NCBI GenBank assembly: GCA_041538025.1
Contig: JBGOEV010000008.1
Coordinates: 3,823-67,822 of the forward strand
DNA from: Thermosaccharophagus gerlachensis
GTDB taxonomy: Bacteria > Armatimonadota > Fervidibacteria > Fervidibacterales > Thermosaccharophagaceae
DNA length: 64,000 bases
Direction: 5' to 3'
Numbering within the stretch: position 1 is the stretch's first letter; each line of letters begins with the position of its first letter. The position numbers and the translations under genes were made by a program. The notes under the pieces were generated by a model. That model did not search any database and was not told where the DNA came from. It was given only the letters and a program-made list of their open reading frames with translations. This document shows positions 26,361 through 35,314 of this stretch, piece by piece.

Positions 26361-28208
26361 TCATCGCATAGCTCTTACCACAGACCTTGCAACCCAAAGT
26401 AGCAATTTTGGTATTGCGATGAGACGCTTAAACCTGTGTGGCTCCTTTATCGCCCTATATAGCCATTCCATGCAAATATGCTGAACCCACCTTGGTGCAC
26501 GCTTTACAACACCGGCATAAACATCAAAGCTCCCGCCAACCCCTATGCATACAGGGACATTAAGGTCATGCAAGTGCTTTGCTATCCATTTTTCCTGCTT
26601 CGGAATCCCCATAGCGACAAAAAGGATGTGTGGTTTACTTTGTCGGATGAGCTGGACTACCTTTTCTTCCTCAGCCTCGCTGAAGTAGCCATGATGTGTC
26701 CCAACGATTTTTAAACCACGATGTTTTTCAGAAAGCCTTTTCGCTGCCAACTCGGCGACACCTTCTTTAGCACCAAGTAGAAATACACGGTAGCCATTTG
26801 CAGCAGCCATTGCACAAAGCTTGTCCATCAGTTCAACACCGCAGATGCGTTGTGCCAAGCTGTAGCCTAAAAGACGCGCAGCTATGACTACTCCAATCCC
26901 GTCAGGTGTGACAAGTGAGGCGTTCTTAAGGATGTGCTTAAACTCATCATCTTCCTGAGCACGCACGAGCGCCGATGTGTCAGCCGTTACAATGATGTTC
27001 GGTCTCCCACTGGATATGAGTTGCTCAATGTGCTTGAGCGTCTCATCCCAATCAAGGGTGCTAATTGGTATCCCAAGGAGCTCAATGAAGGTTTCCCTTG
27101 GTCGTGATTTCTGGGAGAGCAGTCTCGTTGAAACATAAACGAGCATGACAGCAAAAGAAGCAAGCGAAGCCAAGATGATCAACTTGAGGATAAAGTAAAT
27201 CTGCACAAGCGCCACAAGAGCTATTGCAATAAGACAGAGGTAAGAGTTGGCGAGTATAAGGACAAACCAAAGCCTCCTCTCAGCGAGCCCTTCTGATGCA
27301 AGCAGTTCAAACAAGCTTATGCGCCTCTTGAGTTGTTTGCCTGAAGCCACCTCGCACAGAGCGCATGTAGCCTCAACAACGGGTATTCCAAGGACGAGCA
27401 TAGGGACAACCACAAGCAACATAGCAGTATTCTTGAGCGCTCCAGAAACGCTTATAGCACTTGTTAGCACACCAATGGAGCTTGATGCTGCAAATGTTAT
27501 GAAATCTTGCCCAGCTATCATTGCCCATGGTAGCATACCTAAACATGCACCGAAAGTAGTGCCAGATAATACTACCGAGACCTGTGATGTGCGCTGTGGC
27601 AACATCAAAGCAGCAAAAGCAAGCGTGAGCGACGAGAGAGCACCAATACCAAGCGAAAGACACCAAACTCGCGCTGTCATCTGGAAGGCTACTATGAGCA
27701 GTGTCATCCAAAACGTTGTTATTGGAACTGCAAGGAAGCCAAGGTTTACAAACGTCGTCGTGAAAGGCATCTTAATGGTATCAAAGGCGATGCCATGCAA
27801 AACCATAATGAAAGCACATACCGCTGCAATGAGAATGCGAAGCATAAGCACTGTGTTCTTTTTCGCCCTTCTTGAAAGAGCAAGCACAGCCCACCCACCA
27901 ATCATCGCTATAAGCAAAGAAACAGCGCATCCGATGAACATCCTGTAAACATGCTTTTGACCGAACGAAAGATAAATGTAGCTCGCCACAAAGACTGGGA
28001 TAGCAAGTGAGGAAGAGACTGCGAGATCACCACAAAACGATTTGAGCCAGTTTGGCTTCTTGTATTCGGGCAGATGAGAGATGGTGTATATTAAACCACC
28101 AAATAGCATCGCTAACACGAATGCCATCGCTCCAATGAGGAAAGCAAATTGCTTTGCCTCATTCAGCACTGCTTGAGAAAGCTCGCAAGGAGCCATTTCC
28201 TTACTCAC
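26361..28208 (-). CDS. WecG/TagA/CpsF glycosyltransferase fused to a degenerate GT4-like membrane domain
   Basis: A 615-residue fusion. The C-terminal 240 residues (from about 376, LLGIPISTLDWDE) are a GT26 WecG/TagA/CpsF transferase, with VTADTSALVRAQEDDE, VTPDGIGVVIAARLLG, the FLLGAKEGVAE fold and VAMGIPKQEKWIAKH. Such enzymes add the second sugar onto an undecaprenyl-pyrophosphate-linked acceptor. The N-terminal about 370 residues have about 10 membrane segments laid out like a TagO/WecA (GT4) polyprenyl-phosphate transferase, ending PMLVLGIPVVEATCALCEVA, the family's final cytosolic region, but the DD and N-x-x-D-G-L-D catalytic motifs and the HLHH motif are absent. GTG 28208 is used. It is next to ahcY. 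Confidence 0.8.
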   Translation of the reverse strand: MSKEMAPCELSQAVLNEAKQFAFLIGAMAFVLAMLFGGLIYTISHLPEYKKPNWLKSFCGDLAVSSSLAIPVFVASYIYLSFGQKHVYRMFIGCAVSLLIAMIGGWAVLALSRRAKKNTVLMLRILIAAVCAFIMVLHGIAFDTIKMPFTTTFVNLGFLAVPITTFWMTLLIVAFQMTARVWCLSLGIGALSSLTLAFAALMLPQRTSQVSVVLSGTTFGACLGMLPWAMIAGQDFITFAASSSIGVLTSAISVSGALKNTAMLLVVVPMLVLGIPVVEATCALCEVASGKQLKRRISLFELLASEGLAERRLWFVLILANSYLCLIAIALVALVQIYFILKLIILASLASFAVMLVYVSTRLLSQKSRPRETFIELLGIPISTLDWDETLKHIEQLISSGRPNIIVTADTSALVRAQEDDEFKHILKNASLVTPDGIGVVIAARLLGYSLAQRICGVELMDKLCAMAAANGYRVFLLGAKEGVAELAAKRLSEKHRGLKIVGTHHGYFSEAEEEKVVQLIRQSKPHILFVAMGIPKQEKWIAKHLHDLNVPVCIGVGGSFDVYAGVVKRAPRWVQHICMEWLYRAIKEPHRFKRLIAIPKLLLWVARSVVRAMR

Positions 28209-28224
28209 AACCCTTTGAGCAATG

Positions 28225-29481
28225 CTAAGTGCCCATCTCCCAAGAGCTCAAATACCTGCGTTGTTCATCTGTCAACTCATCAATTTCTATCCCCATGCTC
28301 CTGAGTTTGAGCATAGCCACCTGCTCGTCAATTTCCTTCGGGACTGGGTAGACTTGTTTTTCCAAGCTCTTGCCATGCTTGATGATATACTCAACGCATA
28401 ACGCTTGATTTGAGAAGCTCATATCCATCACTGCAGCTGGGTGACCTTCAGCTGCAGATAAGTTAACGAGTCTGCCCTCAGCGAGCAGGTATAGGCGTCT
28501 TCCATCCCGAAGTTTATACTCCTCAAGGAAGGGGCGCAAACGCCTTTTGCTAACAGCTGCCCTTTCAAGAGCTGGAAGCGATATCTCAACATTGAAATGA
28601 CCAGAGTTGCACAATATTGCACCATCCTTCATCAGCTCAATGTGCTCATCTCGTATGACATTTATGTTTCCTGTGGCAGTGATGAATATCTCACCGCGCT
28701 TTGCAGCTTCTTTCATTGGCATGACTGTGAACCCATCCATAACCGCTTCAAGTGCTCTAAGTGGATTTACTTCAGTCACAATGACATTTGCTCCCATTCC
28801 TCTCGCACGCATCGCTATGCCACGCCCACACCAGCCATATCCAGCCACAACAACTGTAGCACCAGAGAGCAGTATGTTTGTTGCCCTCAGTATACCATCA
28901 ATTGTGCTCTGACCTGTGCCGTAGCGGTTGTCAAATAGATACTTCGTATGGGCATCGTTCACAGCGATTATGGGATACGCAAGGATGCCCTCCCTTGCCA
29001 TACTGCGCAACCTTATCACACCAGTGGTTGTCTCCTCTGTTCCAGCTATGATGTTTCCCAACAGCTCTCTTCTTTCGGAGTGTAAAGTTGAGACAAGATC
29101 TGCACCGTCATCCATCGTTATATTCGGCTCTGTATCAAGGACTGCATGAACATGCCTGTAGTATGTATCTCTATCTTCCCCTTTGATGGCGAAGACAGGT
29201 ATTTCAAAAACCTTCACGAGTGCAGCAGCAACCGCATCTTGAGTGCTCAAAGGGTTTGATGCACAGAGCGCTATATGGGCACCACCTGCTTTCAATGTGC
29301 GAACAAGGTTCGCCGTCTCGGTCGTCACGTGCAAGCAAGCACCTATGCGCACACCTTCAAGTGGCTTCTCTTGTTCAAAGCGCTCCTTTATGATGCGAAG
29401 GACTGGCATCTGCCTCTCAGCCCACTCAATAGCGAGCAAACCATCTTCTGCCAAGCTCAAGTCTTTCACTTCATATTTCAC
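28225..29481 (-). CDS. ahcY: Adenosylhomocysteinase
   Basis: Hydrolyses S-adenosylhomocysteine to adenosine and homocysteine in the methyl cycle, with tightly bound NAD. Conserved blocks are LHVTTETANLVRTLKAGGA, NPLSTQDAVAAALV, the GTGQSTIDGILRATN loop, the NAD-binding VVAGYGWCGRGIAMRARG and the C-terminal LSAAEGHPAAVMDMSFSNQA. Length 418 is typical of bacterial enzymes without the insertion loop. It forms a compact run on the minus strand with the GT-C gene before it (7 bp). Confidence 0.96.
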   Translation of the reverse strand: MKYEVKDLSLAEDGLLAIEWAERQMPVLRIIKERFEQEKPLEGVRIGACLHVTTETANLVRTLKAGGAHIALCASNPLSTQDAVAAALVKVFEIPVFAIKGEDRDTYYRHVHAVLDTEPNITMDDGADLVSTLHSERRELLGNIIAGTEETTTGVIRLRSMAREGILAYPIIAVNDAHTKYLFDNRYGTGQSTIDGILRATNILLSGATVVVAGYGWCGRGIAMRARGMGANVIVTEVNPLRALEAVMDGFTVMPMKEAAKRGEIFITATGNINVIRDEHIELMKDGAILCNSGHFNVEISLPALERAAVSKRRLRPFLEEYKLRDGRRLYLLAEGRLVNLSAAEGHPAAVMDMSFSNQALCVEYIIKHGKSLEKQVYPVPKEIDEQVAMLKLRSMGIEIDELTDEQRRYLSSWEMGT

Positions 29482-29487
29482 GACTGT

Positions 29488-30984
29488 TCACCTCCCAATC
29501 TTCCATGTGGGTATTGGTGCGCCATCAATCCGCCACTCATGCTTTAACTCAATGCTACCACCACTGACATTGTATAAGTGGCTATACGCTTCGTAGTGGA
29601 ACGGTTTATTCGGTTGTGGCATACCCCTTGTTGCTATGAAGTAACGCACACCTTTATCACGAATGTAATCAATGAACCTACCATGCAAAAGGTATTCCTG
29701 ATACTCATAGCTGTTGATAAGCCCATCAAGGTTGATGACACGCCTTTGAGAGAAGTAACCGATGATGCCAGCATCTTCAGCGATGCAAACTGCATCAGGT
29801 TCTGTGTTCGCCTTGAGCCACATAGCCTGCTTGTATAGCGTCCGCAAACCAGCATGACGAGATGGCAGAAACAGTTTGCTCATAGCAATCGCAACCAGCA
29901 AAGCACACAGCACTACTATGCACGCATCCAGCAAATGACTTCTCTGGAGAAGCGAAAGAAGCAAGGGGATGTTTAAAGAAGCTATAGCGAGTGGCAACGC
30001 GAAATACCACGGGAAGACACCCCAGTCTTGAAGGAAAGCCGAATAGCACGCATGCAAGAGAACATACAAATTGAAGGTGAGCAATGGTAAATGTAAGCCC
30101 TTGAACTTTACTTTCACAGCACCATACATGATCATGTAGGCGATTGAGAGGACAAGCGGTATAGCCATCCTTACAAGGACTGGCTTTATCAGAAGATGCC
30201 TTGGGATGAAGACAACATTTGGGAATGCACTCTTCAGTGCACCGCTTATTGGCATCAAGTGCCCAAAGTGAACGTAATTCCAAATCAGGTATGGCACGAG
30301 CAAGACAGCGTAAGCGACGGTCACGGTTAAAAGCTTGGCGATGCTTAACCGATTTCTCTGAAACACAAGGACAGCAATGTAAGAGATGAAGATGAAAACT
30401 GAATCGAGCCTTGAAAGAGTTACCAGCGAGAGTAGCAAGGCAAAAAGGACATCGTCAATGCTTACTTTTTGCGATTCAAAGACGATGTGCCTGCTTACGG
30501 AGAACCTTACGGCAAGCAAGGAGAGCAAAACCAGCAAGTGGCTTTCAAGCGCATAAAATCCAGCAAGCCCAACAAAAGCATAAACCAGCATCGGCGCAAT
30601 TATTGAAAGTGGCTTTGATACAAATCGCTTCATCACATCAAACGAAAGCCACATTGAAAGCGAAAGCATTATGACTTGAAGCGTTAAAACGATACGCAAC
30701 GGCTCTTCAACACCGCCAACCAAGCTGTAAATTGGAATGAGGATGAGCATCCAAAGAGGATGGTAGCCATTTGTGAAATTGATACGGTCAAATGTTGAAC
30801 CATACCCACGAGCGATGTTGAGGGCAGTGTTGAGGTAATAGTAAGCGTCGTCTGGCGTGAACCGCTCTATCACATAAGGGATCGGCTTCCACATTGAAAC
30901 AAGCAATGGTAGGCACAGGAAAACAATCAGCAGAATACAGAGAGATGTTAAACTGGCTTGTTCTGATGCGCTGTTCTTTTCCAT
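29488..30984 (-). CDS. GT-C superfamily membrane glycosyltransferase
   Basis: A 498-residue protein with about 10 membrane segments. Near the N-terminus the acidic loop ERFTPDDAYYYLNTALNIA and NFTNGYHPLWMLILIPIY resemble the catalytic first loop of GT-C transferases that use lipid-linked sugar donors. The C-terminal soluble part (VINLDGLINSYEYQEYLLHG) is shared with the paralogue at 61410. Acceptor and sugar are unknown. The ATG follows a moderate site; the gene is followed closely by ahcY and preceded by an acyl-CoA synthetase-like gene. Confidence 0.78.
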   Translation of the reverse strand: MEKNSASEQASLTSLCILLIVFLCLPLLVSMWKPIPYVIERFTPDDAYYYLNTALNIARGYGSTFDRINFTNGYHPLWMLILIPIYSLVGGVEEPLRIVLTLQVIMLSLSMWLSFDVMKRFVSKPLSIIAPMLVYAFVGLAGFYALESHLLVLLSLLAVRFSVSRHIVFESQKVSIDDVLFALLLSLVTLSRLDSVFIFISYIAVLVFQRNRLSIAKLLTVTVAYAVLLVPYLIWNYVHFGHLMPISGALKSAFPNVVFIPRHLLIKPVLVRMAIPLVLSIAYMIMYGAVKVKFKGLHLPLLTFNLYVLLHACYSAFLQDWGVFPWYFALPLAIASLNIPLLLSLLQRSHLLDACIVVLCALLVAIAMSKLFLPSRHAGLRTLYKQAMWLKANTEPDAVCIAEDAGIIGYFSQRRVINLDGLINSYEYQEYLLHGRFIDYIRDKGVRYFIATRGMPQPNKPFHYEAYSHLYNVSGGSIELKHEWRIDGAPIPTWKIGR

Positions 30985-31007
30985 CTCCGTTTGCTGAGCA
31001 AGCCCCC

Positions 31008-32540
31008 TCAGATAAGCTTATGCTTGATCACTTTGCCAGCAGGGTTTCGTGGCAGTTGTTCTCTGAACTCAACTATGTGCGGCACTTTGTAGCTTGGAAG
31101 TATGGATGCACAGTGCTTTTTTATATCTGCTTCTGTGAGCCTCACCCCAGGCTTCGTGACAACGACAGCTTTTATCAACTCCCCAAGGTATGACAGTGCA
31201 CCTTTAGCTGGGACTCCTACAACTGCTACATCCATGACACCATCATGTGACAATATAGCGTTCTCAACCTCAAGGGCGTATACATTCTCACCAGCAACGA
31301 TTATCATGTCTTTCTTTCGCCCTTTCAGGTAGACATAACCATCTTCATCTATGCAAGCCAAATCACCCGTCTTGAACCAGTCACCTAACATTGCCTCACG
31401 CATTAGTTCGGGTTGATTCCAATAGCCTTTAACAACATTGTGCTTGTGGAAACAAAGCTCGCCAACCTCACCAACTTGCACGTCGTTACCGTTTTCATCA
31501 ATGATGCGCTGCCACACTTCTGGTAGGACTTTGCCTATTGATTCAGGGCGTGTCAAAGCGTCCTTGTTTGGCAAGACATGAGTCATTGATATCGTCTCTG
31601 TCAAGCCAAAGAAGTTATGAAGCCACACCCATGGGAATTTCTCCCTCAGCCTCCTTATCGTTTGAGGTGGCATTGGAGCACCAGCATAAGCAATTAACCT
31701 TAGGCTTGTAAGGTCATGCTTCTCAAGCTCTCTGTATGTGGTGAGGAAGTAGAAGAGAGTGGGGACACCAAAAAATGTTGTGCACCTGTGCCTCTCAATA
31801 AGCTCAACTATCTCTGGTATCTCAGGGCGCGGTGCTATGACAACTGTGCTACCAAGGTATGCAGAAGCAGGGAGCATACTGTAAAGCGCAGTAGCATGAA
31901 ACATTGGCACAACAAGTAAATGAACATCTTCATGACGCCAACTGTGCGCTATTATCGCCATGCGTATGTTGAAGAGTATGTTGCTGTGTGTAACCATTGC
32001 ACCTTTAGGGCGCCCAGTAGTCCCAGATGTGTGCATGATAATAACAAGCTGCTCAGGGTCAATCTCTGTGTAAGTTGGCTCACCTTCATAGTTGAGCAAT
32101 TCTTCGAAGTTGACTGCATCAGTTTCTTCAAAGCCGATTGTAACAAGCTTTGGTGCTTTCCTCATGTTGCTCACAGCTTTGAGTGCTGTATCCTTTACAC
32201 TTGCGTGGATGCAGAAAACGAGTGGGTCTATATTTTCAAGCATGAAAAGCATGTCATCGCTCGTCAGACGAGTGTTCACTGGGACGACAACGCCTCCACC
32301 CTTGACTATGCCCCAGTAAAGCAAAAAGAACTCAAGGCAGTTTGGGGCACATATAGCTATGCGATCTTCAGAGCCCATACCAAAACGCCTCTGCAAATAT
32401 GCGCATATCCTGTCTGTGACTTCATCAACCTGAGCGAACGAGTATTCACGACCATGCCAAATGACGCATGTCTTCCTCGGGAAGTTACGCATGTTGTTGA
32501 CCCAAAGGTCTCTCACATTTTTAAGCGCAATACCGTCCAT
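31008..32540 (-). CDS. AMP-dependent acyl-CoA synthetase-like enzyme
   Basis: ANL-superfamily enzyme (510 residues) that activates a carboxylic acid as an acyl-adenylate and normally transfers it to CoA. A3 motif HTSGTTGRPKGAMVTH, A5 region FFGLTETISMT, A7 motif GDWFKTGDLACIDEDG, A8 hinge GRKKDMIIVAGENVYALEVE and the A10 lysine in RNPAGKVIKHKLI are all present, so it should be active. Medium- or long-chain fatty acid is the most common substrate for this type, but none can be shown. ATG 32540; 23 bp from the GT-C gene. Confidence 0.9.
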   Translation of the reverse strand: MDGIALKNVRDLWVNNMRNFPRKTCVIWHGREYSFAQVDEVTDRICAYLQRRFGMGSEDRIAICAPNCLEFFLLYWGIVKGGGVVVPVNTRLTSDDMLFMLENIDPLVFCIHASVKDTALKAVSNMRKAPKLVTIGFEETDAVNFEELLNYEGEPTYTEIDPEQLVIIMHTSGTTGRPKGAMVTHSNILFNIRMAIIAHSWRHEDVHLLVVPMFHATALYSMLPASAYLGSTVVIAPRPEIPEIVELIERHRCTTFFGVPTLFYFLTTYRELEKHDLTSLRLIAYAGAPMPPQTIRRLREKFPWVWLHNFFGLTETISMTHVLPNKDALTRPESIGKVLPEVWQRIIDENGNDVQVGEVGELCFHKHNVVKGYWNQPELMREAMLGDWFKTGDLACIDEDGYVYLKGRKKDMIIVAGENVYALEVENAILSHDGVMDVAVVGVPAKGALSYLGELIKAVVVTKPGVRLTEADIKKHCASILPSYKVPHIVEFREQLPRNPAGKVIKHKLI

Positions 32541-32640
32541 TCAAATCACCTCTCCGCCAAGTTATAATCCCAACATTGGTATGATGCCACTTTGGAGCAA
32601 TAAGCGTATGCCGTTTAAAAATGCCGAGGCGGTGAGCACA

Positions 32641-33411
32641 ATGTCATCTTGTAGCAAAGACAAATCGCACGATGTTGCTATACGAGTCAAAGGGTTGCGC
32701 AAAGTCTTCGTAAGCTATTTTGATCGTCCAGCAACGTTCAAAGAGATGGTGGTGCGTTTTGGGAGAATTCGTCCAGCGGAGGTTGTAGCATTAAACAATG
32801 TCTCCTTTGAAATAAGCAAAGGTGAAAGCGTGGCTATAATCGGTCCGAACGGGAGTGGTAAAACAACATTGCTTGCAACAATAGCTGGCATATACAAACC
32901 TACAAGTGGTGTATGTGAAGTCTTCGGGAAAGCCGTTGCGATGCTCGGTGTGGCTGGTGGCTTTCATCCAGAGCTAACAGTGTATGAGAACTTGCTCTTC
33001 GTAGGCATCTCAATGGGTATGAGCATAGCTGAAGTAAACCAGAAGCTTAACAGCATAATTGAGTTTGCCCAAATTGAGGGTATGCTTAATGCGCCTGTGA
33101 GAACACTTTCCACAGGGATGTGCATACGGCTTGGCTTTTCTCTCGGCATACACGCTTCGCCTCAGATACTCCTCTTGGATGAGCAGTTGCAAGCTACAGA
33201 TGAGCATTTCCAAAGCAAAGCCTTGAAGAAGTTGCACGAGATGCACGAGATGGGAGTTACAATCCTCTTTGTGACGCACTACATGCCATGGGTTAGAAGC
33301 CTCGCATCAAGGGCTATATGGCTTGAGCATGGGGAAGTGCGCATGGACGGTCCACCAAACGATGTTGTGGATGCATACATCAAAGCTTCGCATTCACTCA
33401 AGGGCGCATAA
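32641..33411 (+). CDS. Polysaccharide-export ABC transporter ATPase (Wzt/TagH-like)
   Basis: Cytoplasmic ATPase of an exporter for O-antigen, teichoic-acid-type or other lipid-linked glycans. Walker A GPNGSGKTT, signature LSTGMCIRLGFSLG and Walker B LLLDEQLQATDEHF are present; Wzt proteins carry LLIDEVLAVGD here, so the second half is slightly atypical. Length 256 lacks the extra C-terminal carbohydrate-binding domain of some Wzt proteins. ATG 32641 follows GGCGGTGAG; earlier in-frame ATGs at 32581 and 32608 are possible. The membrane partner (Wzm) is not adjacent. Divergent to the synthetase. Confidence 0.85.
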   Translation: MSSCSKDKSHDVAIRVKGLRKVFVSYFDRPATFKEMVVRFGRIRPAEVVALNNVSFEISKGESVAIIGPNGSGKTTLLATIAGIYKPTSGVCEVFGKAVAMLGVAGGFHPELTVYENLLFVGISMGMSIAEVNQKLNSIIEFAQIEGMLNAPVRTLSTGMCIRLGFSLGIHASPQILLLDEQLQATDEHFQSKALKKLHEMHEMGVTILFVTHYMPWVRSLASRAIWLEHGEVRMDGPPNDVVDAYIKASHSLKGA

Positions 33412-33425
33412 AAGTGTGCGACAAA

Positions 33426-33549
33426 TGGACAGCGTAACGAAACGATGCGCATCGGGAGCTCTTGAAGCACTTGGCATCGCTCACTTCATTTCAGAGGACA
33501 CAGCATGAACGAGAACAAGCCAACTGTGTCGGTCATCGTTACGACATAG
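33426..33549 (+). pseudogene. Remnants downstream of the Wzt-like gene: 27-codon ORF plus truncated GT2 start
   Basis: Two short frames overlap at ATGA. The first (33426-33508) has 27 codons and no recognised family. The second starts at ATG 33505 and reads MNENKPTVSVIVTT, then TAG at 33547-33549. P-T-V-S-V-I-V-T-T is the standard beginning of a family-2 glycosyltransferase (normally continuing Y-N), so this looks like a cut-off gene of the polysaccharide locus. tRNA-Ser genes begin 44 bp further on. The stretch 33550-33592 holds nothing recognisable. Confidence 0.6.
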
Positions 33550-33592
33550 GAATGCTTCTTAGGATGCTTCACATCTGATGGTTCATCTCATG

Positions 33593-33685
33593 CGGAGTGG
33601 GCGGGATTCGAACCCGCGAGGGACGGTATTCTCCGCCCCTACGGCTTTTCCAGAGCCGCCCCTTCGTCCACTCGGGCACCACTCC
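33593..33685 (-). tRNA. tRNA-Ser (GGA)
   Basis: Long variable arm, acceptor GGAGTGG with CCACTCC, anticodon stem CGGCT/AGCCG with loop CTGGAAA (anticodon GGA), T-arm with GGTTCGAATCC. Discriminator G. Second of two tandem serine tRNAs. Confidence 0.95.
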
Positions 33686-33696
33686 ATTTTCATGAG

Positions 33697-33791
33697 CGGA
33701 GAGGGGGGGATTTGAACCCCCGAGGGATGGTTTTTGCCACCCCTACGCGATTTCGAGTCGCGCCCCTTCAACCAGGCTCGGGCACCTCTCC
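33697..33791 (-). tRNA. tRNA-Ser (CGA)
   Basis: Long variable arm; acceptor GGAGAGG with CCTCTCC, anticodon stem CGCGA/TCGCG with loop CTCGAAA (anticodon CGA), T-arm GGGGGTTCAAATCCCCC. Discriminator G. Upstream member of the pair. Confidence 0.95.
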
Positions 33792-33836
33792 AATTAACCA
33801 AGTTTAACGCAACCAGACAGGACGAGAAGCCCGTTT

Positions 33837-34658
33837 CTAAGCTTCAACGATTGCCTTCATCTTTTCAAGCCCGATCCGCGCAACCTCCATTGGGTCCTTC
33901 TCCCAGAGCGCCCTGTTGAACAGCTCAAGCGATATTGCACCACTGTAGCCTCGCTTCATAACCTCTTCAACAGTCTGCCGAAGTGGCAATATGCCGTCAC
34001 CAGGGTAGATTCTATCGGCATCGGTGAGTTTTTCCCTCGGTATCTCTGCTGGCACATCATTGAAGTGGAATATGGCAATAAACTGACCAGTCAGATCTGG
34101 CACATCCTCAAGCGATGAACCACCTCTGTAAAGGTGAAATGTGTCAAGCACAATTGAGCCATCACTTGCTTTTGAGAGCTTCACTATATCCCATGCTTGC
34201 CCAACTTTACTTACGACCTCAGAAAAGCCAAGGAACTCAACAGCAGGCAGAACACCTATACCCCTGCCAAGCTCAAGCAACTGGAGGTATCTCTCAGCAG
34301 CAGCCGAAGGATCAAACGGAACTTCACTACGAACAGGCGGTGTTGCAACGATGTGCTTTGCACCAACTTCTGCTGCCTGCTCCATGCGCCTTTTGGCTTC
34401 ATCAATTGCTTTTCTGTATTCGTCGCCCGATGTTGTCATCCAGTTGTGGATGGCTATGACGCTTGGAACACTCAAGTTATAATCAGACAACGCCTTAGCT
34501 ATATCGCTCATCTTTCCACCAGAGCGGATGTATTCATCCATCTCGTCGTTCCAGAGCTCAATAGCGTCGTAACCGCATTCTCCAGCTATGCGTATCTTAT
34601 CAAGCAACTTTGCTTGGCGTATCGTGCTTGTGTTGAGACAGTATGCCAAACGCTGCAT
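33837..34658 (-). CDS. Sugar phosphate isomerase/epimerase (xylose isomerase-like TIM barrel)
   Basis: Xylose-isomerase-like TIM-barrel protein of about 273 residues. Visible metal-ligand motifs are EFLGF (first Glu), SIVLDTFHLYRGG (Asp with nearby His), FIAIFHFNDVP (His) and ISLELFNR (final Glu). The start at ATG 34658 follows a strong AAGGAGGTGAGAT. It sits before trmH in the same direction (stops 17 bp apart from the next start). Substrate unknown; related proteins isomerise hydroxypyruvate, tagatose, or ketoses. Two related proteins occur in this window. Confidence 0.85.
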   Translation of the reverse strand: MQRLAYCLNTSTIRQAKLLDKIRIAGECGYDAIELWNDEMDEYIRSGGKMSDIAKALSDYNLSVPSVIAIHNWMTTSGDEYRKAIDEAKRRMEQAAEVGAKHIVATPPVRSEVPFDPSAAAERYLQLLELGRGIGVLPAVEFLGFSEVVSKVGQAWDIVKLSKASDGSIVLDTFHLYRGGSSLEDVPDLTGQFIAIFHFNDVPAEIPREKLTDADRIYPGDGILPLRQTVEEVMKRGYSGAISLELFNRALWEKDPMEVARIGLEKMKAIVEA

Positions 34659-34674
34659 TACCGATCTCACCTCC

Positions 34675-35280
34675 TTACTTGGAACGAGATTCACGCTCCA
34701 GCCACTCACTTAACAGTTGCCTCTGCTCAGCTTCATCCAGCCTCGGCTTGTCATACATCCCAACGCTTCTTCGCTGTTTAAGCGCTTCATACAAGATGAC
34801 AGCGACCGAGGCAGATACATTGAGGCTTTGCGAGAAACCCATCTGCGGTATAACTATGCGCTCGTCAGCAAAGCGCAAAGCTGTTTCCGAGACACCATGC
34901 TGTTCATTCCCAAAAACGATTGCTACAGGACGCGTGTAATCAACCTCAGTGAAATCCTTTGCAGTCACATCAATGTGCGTGCAATAGATCAAATAACCAA
35001 GCGACTTAAGTTCACACAGACATTCCTCAGTTGATGTGTGGATTATCATCGTGATCCATTGCTGTGCACCTTTGCTTATGCTTGGGTCAAGCACAAGCGG
35101 TTTCAAACCGGTGTAAATCACATGCACATACTGCACACCTACGCTATCACAAGTTCGCATTATCGCCGATATGTTGCGCGGGTTACGAATCTCTTCGAGC
35201 ACCACCCTCAAGTCCGTTTGGCGCTTCTTCAGCACCTCTACCATCTTGCGCATTCTTTCCTCGGTGACCCGTTGACACAT
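34675..35280 (-). CDS. trmH: tRNA (guanosine-2'-O-)-methyltransferase TrmH
   Basis: SPOUT methyltransferase of about 200 residues that methylates G18 of the tRNA D loop. It has VLEEIRNPRNISAIMRTCDS, VFGNEQHGVSE and IPQMGFSQSLNVSASVA, the three SpoU motifs in the TrmH form, and the long C-terminal extension (LDEAEQRQLLSEWLER). ATG 35280 is preferred over GTG 35286. It precedes the sugar epimerase and follows a Gfo/Idh/MocA gene. Confidence 0.93.
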   Translation of the reverse strand: MCQRVTEERMRKMVEVLKKRQTDLRVVLEEIRNPRNISAIMRTCDSVGVQYVHVIYTGLKPLVLDPSISKGAQQWITMIIHTSTEECLCELKSLGYLIYCTHIDVTAKDFTEVDYTRPVAIVFGNEQHGVSETALRFADERIVIPQMGFSQSLNVSASVAVILYEALKQRRSVGMYDKPRLDEAEQRQLLSEWLERESRSK

Positions 35281-35314
35281 GCTCACACCACTCCAGATGT
35301 GGCTTCAAGAAACT

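Noticed and set aside
28607..28912. A 101-codon plus-strand ORF inside ahcY
   Set aside because: It is a shadow frame of the conserved NAD-binding region of ahcY.
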